DNA of 64,000 nucleotides from Nitrospirales bacterium (GTDB lineage Bacteria > Nitrospirota > Nitrospiria > Nitrospirales > UBA8639). The stretch is taken from the NCBI GenBank assembly GCA_029261295.1, contig JAJDBP010000003.1, forward strand, positions 1-64,000, given 5' to 3'. This document shows, in pieces, positions 60,767 to 64,000 of the stretch. The notes under the pieces are model-generated. The model was given only the letters and a program-made list of their open reading frames with translations, did no database searches and was not told the origin of the DNA. A program made the position numbers and the translations under genes. The number at the start of each line of letters is the position of its first letter. The first letter of the stretch is position 1.

Positions 60767-63628
60767 TCAATGCGCGTCATCCCAAGATGGGCCATGACCG
60801 ACATCGACGGTGAGGGGAATGGCTAGCTGGAGGGCTGGAAGTGTGGCCGATTCCATGACCTGCTTGATGACCTGAGCTGTCTGTTCCAGCGCCGATTCCT
60901 GAACTTCAAAGAGGAGTTCATCATGCACGGTTAACAACATGAACGCTTTGTCCTGTAAACCATGCTGTTTCAATGCTTGAGGTACACGGATCATCGCACG
61001 TTTTAAAATATCGGCGGCGGTGCCTTGTAAAGGCGCATTGATCGCGGCGCGTTCGGAAAAATTGCGTCGTGCTGGATTGGTGTCGTGAATGGCCGGGACG
61101 TGGCACCGACGACCAAAGAGGGTTTGCACATACCCGTGCTCTCGGCAATATTGTTTCGTGCGTTCCATATAGTCCTGAATCCCAGGATATCGCTCAAAGT
61201 AGGATTTGATATAGGAGGCGGCTTCTGATTGTTCCACCTTTAATTGTCTGGCTAAGCCAAATGCACTGATGCCATAGATGATGCCGAAGTTTATGGCCTT
61301 GGCTTTGCGCCGAATTCCAGAATCCATATTCTCTAATGGAATATCGAAAACCTGACTGGCGGTGAGGGCATGGATATCTTGTCCGTCCCAAAATGCCTGC
61401 TTTAACACGGCAATATCAGCCATATGTGCTAATAGTCGTAATTCGATTTGGGAATAGTCCAAAGACATCAGCATACAGCCAAGTTTTGCCACAAAGGCTC
61501 GACGAATTTTTCGTCCTTCTTCCGTGCGAATGGGAATGTTTTGAAGATTAGGATCGGTAGATGACAACCGCCCCGTTGCGGCTGACGCCATGGCATACGA
61601 CGTATGCACACGATTGGTCTGGGGATTGATTTGGTGAATGAGGGCTTTGGCATAGGTACTACGGAGTTTGTCCAAATGTCGCCACTCTAAAACTTTCTCC
61701 GGCAATTCATGCCCCTGTGCGGTCAAGGATTCTAAGACATCGACCCCGGTCGCGTAGCTCCCGGCCTTGCTTTTTTTCCCGCCTTCCATTTTGAGATCAT
61801 CAAAGAGCACTTCGCCCAATTGTTTGGGCGAACCCACATTGAATGTTTTTCCTGCTAACCGATGAATGTCTTGTTCCAAGGTCAGGAGTCGCTGTGAAAA
61901 TTCTTGGGAAACTTGTTTGAGTTGGGCCATGTCGACTTTGATGCCTGTTTGTTCCATGGCTGCCAACACGGGAATTAAAGGACGTTCGAGTGTTTCATAG
62001 GCCGTCGTCAAATGTTCCTTAAGGAGACGAGGCTTGAGAGTCTGGTGCAGGCGTAACGTAATGTCTGCGTCTTCCGCCGCATAATCCAGAGCTTGCTCCA
62101 AGGGAACGTGGTCAAAGGTGACTTGAGATTTGCCGGTGCCAGTGACTTCTTTAAATTTGATGGTCGTATGTCTCAAGTACAGGTCCGCTAGGTCGTCCAT
62201 GCCATGGCCATGCTTCCCGCCTTCTAACACATAGGAAAGGAGCATGGTGTCATCAACTGGAGAAACCTGGAGGCCATAGCGGGCCAAGACCACCATGTCG
62301 TATTTGATGTTGTGCCCGACCTTCAGAACGCTTGGGTTGGTGAGAACAGGCCGCAGCATATCGAGCACGGTTTGAATCGGAATTTGTTGGGGTCTTTCCG
62401 ATTCCGGTTCAGCGTGGTCCAATAAGTCCATAGACGTGGATGTCCCCGGTGCCATATGCCCGACAGGGATATAGCAGGCATGTCCTTGTTGGAGGCAGAG
62501 CGAGATGCCAACCAGTTCCGCTCGTGTTTGATCTAACGACGTGGTTTCCGTATCAATCGCCACCAGTCCTTGTTGAAGTGCGCTATCAACCCAGATTTGC
62601 AAGGCCTCCACTGTTTGAACCAATTCATAGAGCGGTTGAGTGGGTGGTTGAGGGATAGAAGCTTTTGTCTTGTCCGAATCTGTTGAGGGTGAGGGGTCCG
62701 GCGCCTGTGCATTGGGTGATGCTGAAGATGGTCCTTTAGGAGCCCGGCTTTGAATGCGAGCCAGGATCGATTTGAATCCTTGGTCCATAAGGAATTTTTC
62801 CAAATGGACCAGATCTGGTTCGCGTCGCCCTAGTTGGCTCAAAGGAATCGTGAGCGGGACGTCATCTCGTAAGCGAACCAGTTCACGTGAAAGGCGGGCC
62901 TTATCAGCATGCTCCAGGAGACTTTCACGTCGCTTGTTCTGCTTAATTTCTGAGGCGCGGGCGAGAAGAGTATCCAAATCTCCGTATTCCTGAATGAGCA
63001 GCGCAGCGGTTTTTATGCCGATTCCCGGAACTCCAGGTACATTGTCAGTGGAATCACCGGCTAATGATTGCACGTCCACGACCTTTTCAGGATAAACGCC
63101 GAATTTTTCATGAACTTGTTCCGGTCCGATCCTTCGGTTCTTAAAGGAATCAAACATGGTCACTCGATCCGAAACCAACTGCATCAGATCTTTATCCGAA
63201 GAAACAATAGTGACTTCCGCTCCCTCATTGACCGCCTCTTTGGTGTAGGTGGCAATGAGATCATCGGCTTCAAATCCCTGTAGTTCTATACAATCAAAGT
63301 TAAAGGCTCTTGTTGCTTCCCGTACAAGGGGAAATTGAGGCACTAATTCTTCAGGGGGTTCGCCTCGATTAGCCTTATAGGTTGGGTCAATGTCATTACG
63401 AAACGTTTTTCGTGCAGTATCGAAAATGATCGCGATGTGATCGGGTTGCATATCAACCAGCAATTTCATGAGCATCGTGATAAAGCCGTAGACTGCATTC
63501 ACCGGAGTCCCATCGGCACGAGGCTGGATTTGAATGGCATGGAAGGCACGAAAGATGAAGCCAGATGCGTCGACTAACACTACATGATGAATGGGTAGGT
63601 GTGAAGGTTGGTCGATTGGAGCGGTCAT
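60767..63628 (-). CDS. polA: DNA polymerase I
   Basis: A 953-residue polymerase. The 5'-3' exonuclease domain covers residues 1 to about 300 (DASGFIFRAFHA, SSDKDLMQLV, GVPGIGIKTAA). A Pro/Ser-rich linker follows. The 3'-5' exonuclease domain (about 330-540) keeps the catalytic DTET near 362. The polymerase domain carries motif A SLDYSQIELRLLAHMAD, motif B RRKAKAINFGIIYG and motif C TVHDELLFEV. All three activities therefore look intact. It is used in repair and Okazaki fragment processing. Confidence 0.98.
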   Translation of the reverse strand: MTAPIDQPSHLPIHHVVLVDASGFIFRAFHAIQIQPRADGTPVNAVYGFITMLMKLLVDMQPDHIAIIFDTARKTFRNDIDPTYKANRGEPPEELVPQFPLVREATRAFNFDCIELQGFEADDLIATYTKEAVNEGAEVTIVSSDKDLMQLVSDRVTMFDSFKNRRIGPEQVHEKFGVYPEKVVDVQSLAGDSTDNVPGVPGIGIKTAALLIQEYGDLDTLLARASEIKQNKRRESLLEHADKARLSRELVRLRDDVPLTIPLSQLGRREPDLVHLEKFLMDQGFKSILARIQSRAPKGPSSASPNAQAPDPSPSTDSDKTKASIPQPPTQPLYELVQTVEALQIWVDSALQQGLVAIDTETTSLDQTRAELVGISLCLQQGHACYIPVGHMAPGTSTSMDLLDHAEPESERPQQIPIQTVLDMLRPVLTNPSVLKVGHNIKYDMVVLARYGLQVSPVDDTMLLSYVLEGGKHGHGMDDLADLYLRHTTIKFKEVTGTGKSQVTFDHVPLEQALDYAAEDADITLRLHQTLKPRLLKEHLTTAYETLERPLIPVLAAMEQTGIKVDMAQLKQVSQEFSQRLLTLEQDIHRLAGKTFNVGSPKQLGEVLFDDLKMEGGKKSKAGSYATGVDVLESLTAQGHELPEKVLEWRHLDKLRSTYAKALIHQINPQTNRVHTSYAMASAATGRLSSTDPNLQNIPIRTEEGRKIRRAFVAKLGCMLMSLDYSQIELRLLAHMADIAVLKQAFWDGQDIHALTASQVFDIPLENMDSGIRRKAKAINFGIIYGISAFGLARQLKVEQSEAASYIKSYFERYPGIQDYMERTKQYCREHGYVQTLFGRRCHVPAIHDTNPARRNFSERAAINAPLQGTAADILKRAMIRVPQALKQHGLQDKAFMLLTVHDELLFEVQESALEQTAQVIKQVMESATLPALQLAIPLTVDVGHGPSWDDAH

Positions 63629-63776
63629 AATGGAAATTTTCAGGAGTGAATTAAGAGAGAAAAGATACCTGATAGGGAAGGCCGTGTCGACAAGTATTCA
63701 TTCCCATTCCTACAATAGGAATCTGGCATGCTAGAATAGCGAATCCCCTCGTTTTTCAAGGTAGGAACCCATTGTC

Positions 63777-64000
63777 ATGAGGAAATTTATGGTTGCTGTA
63801 GCCATTGTCTTGGTACTTCTTGTCTTGGTTCTTCTCTCTCTACCGTTTCTTCTTGATCTGAATCGGTATCGAGACCAATATTTGCCAATTCTTGAACAAG
63901 CCCTTCATCGAACTGTGGAGGTGCAAGATGTTCGACTCACTTTTTATCCGACATTAGGCGTTCAGTTACGTGAGGTGGCCATTGGAGATGATCCTGTCTT
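63777..64000 (+). CDS. AsmA-like protein, start only (truncated by window)
   Basis: The first 74 codons are visible. There is an N-terminal membrane helix (VAVAIVLVLLVLVLLSLPFLL) followed by DLNRYRDQYLPILEQAL, then LHRTVEVQDVRLTFYPTLGV, which matches the start of AsmA-family proteins involved in lipid or outer-membrane transport. The ribosome-binding site (GTAGGA) is moderate. The rest lies outside the window. Confidence 0.75.
   Translation, partial: MRKFMVAVAIVLVLLVLVLLSLPFLLDLNRYRDQYLPILEQALHRTVEVQDVRLTFYPTLGVQLREVAIGDDPV

Overview
The window looks like chromosomal DNA of a Gram-negative bacterium of the phylum Nitrospirota, probably Nitrospira or a close relative. This is inferred, not proven. 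The support is the mix of SPASM and B12-binding radical SAM enzymes, PCP_red-domain proteins, a lineage-style set of small secreted proteins, and an intergenic palindromic element near 49.7 kb that resembles repeats I remember from Nitrospira genomes. Lipoproteins, a LolA-like carrier, outer-membrane barrels and Tat substrates show a two-membrane envelope. No phage, IS transposase, rRNA or CRISPR array was seen.

Layout. 0-6 kb: metK, then a three-gene operon of a stress-protein/PCP_red fusion, a SPASM radical SAM enzyme ending in PCP_red, and a CopD-like membrane protein. 6-12.2 kb: a secreted SnoaL-like protein, der, an M20 peptidase, and a pair made of an HTH-metallo-beta-lactamase fusion and a site-2-type protease. 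12.4-28.9 kb: the most striking region, a complete type II aryl-polyene (xanthomonadin-like) gene cluster. A plus-strand arm carries a halogenase-like flavoenzyme, an FkbO/Hyg5-type chorismatase and a small lipoprotein. A long minus-strand arm runs ACP, AMP ligase, dehydratase, acyltransferase, LolA-like carrier, MMPL exporter, two tandem halogenases, ketosynthase, chain-length-factor-like partner, second dehydratase, ketoreductase and glycosyltransferase, mostly with 4-base overlaps. The two arms converge on one strong terminator.

29-36 kb: two B12-binding radical SAM proteins (the second preceded by an overlapping 40-codon ORF), a barrel protein, a polysaccharide deacetylase and a UbiE-like methyltransferase, separated by long AT-rich gaps with one small amber-interrupted ORF. 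36-46 kb: envelope and small-protein genes (DUF4105, DUF3015, SprA-related, CheY-like, HEAT lipoprotein, a long TatA with a repeated amphipathic helix, C26 amidotransferase, PsiE, a duplicated CCG-motif protein). 46-64 kb: housekeeping genes nagZ, pepA, queE, a HAD phosphatase, tRNA-Leu, a TPR protein with a CHASE2-like sigma-54 activator, msrB, HPF, a Tat-exported barrel protein, phosphohexomutase, xth, polA, and the start of an AsmA-like gene.

How the genes fit together. In the aryl-polyene cluster, chorismate would be cut to hydroxybenzoate and loaded onto the ACP by the AMP ligase. It would then be extended by the KS/CLF pair with the KR and two dehydratases, possibly halogenated, esterified by the acyltransferase and glycosyltransferase, and moved to the outer membrane by the MMPL/LolA pair. 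This scheme is inferred from known aryl-polyene clusters. The Tat translocase subunit at 42 kb is matched by two Tat-signal proteins at 56-57 kb.
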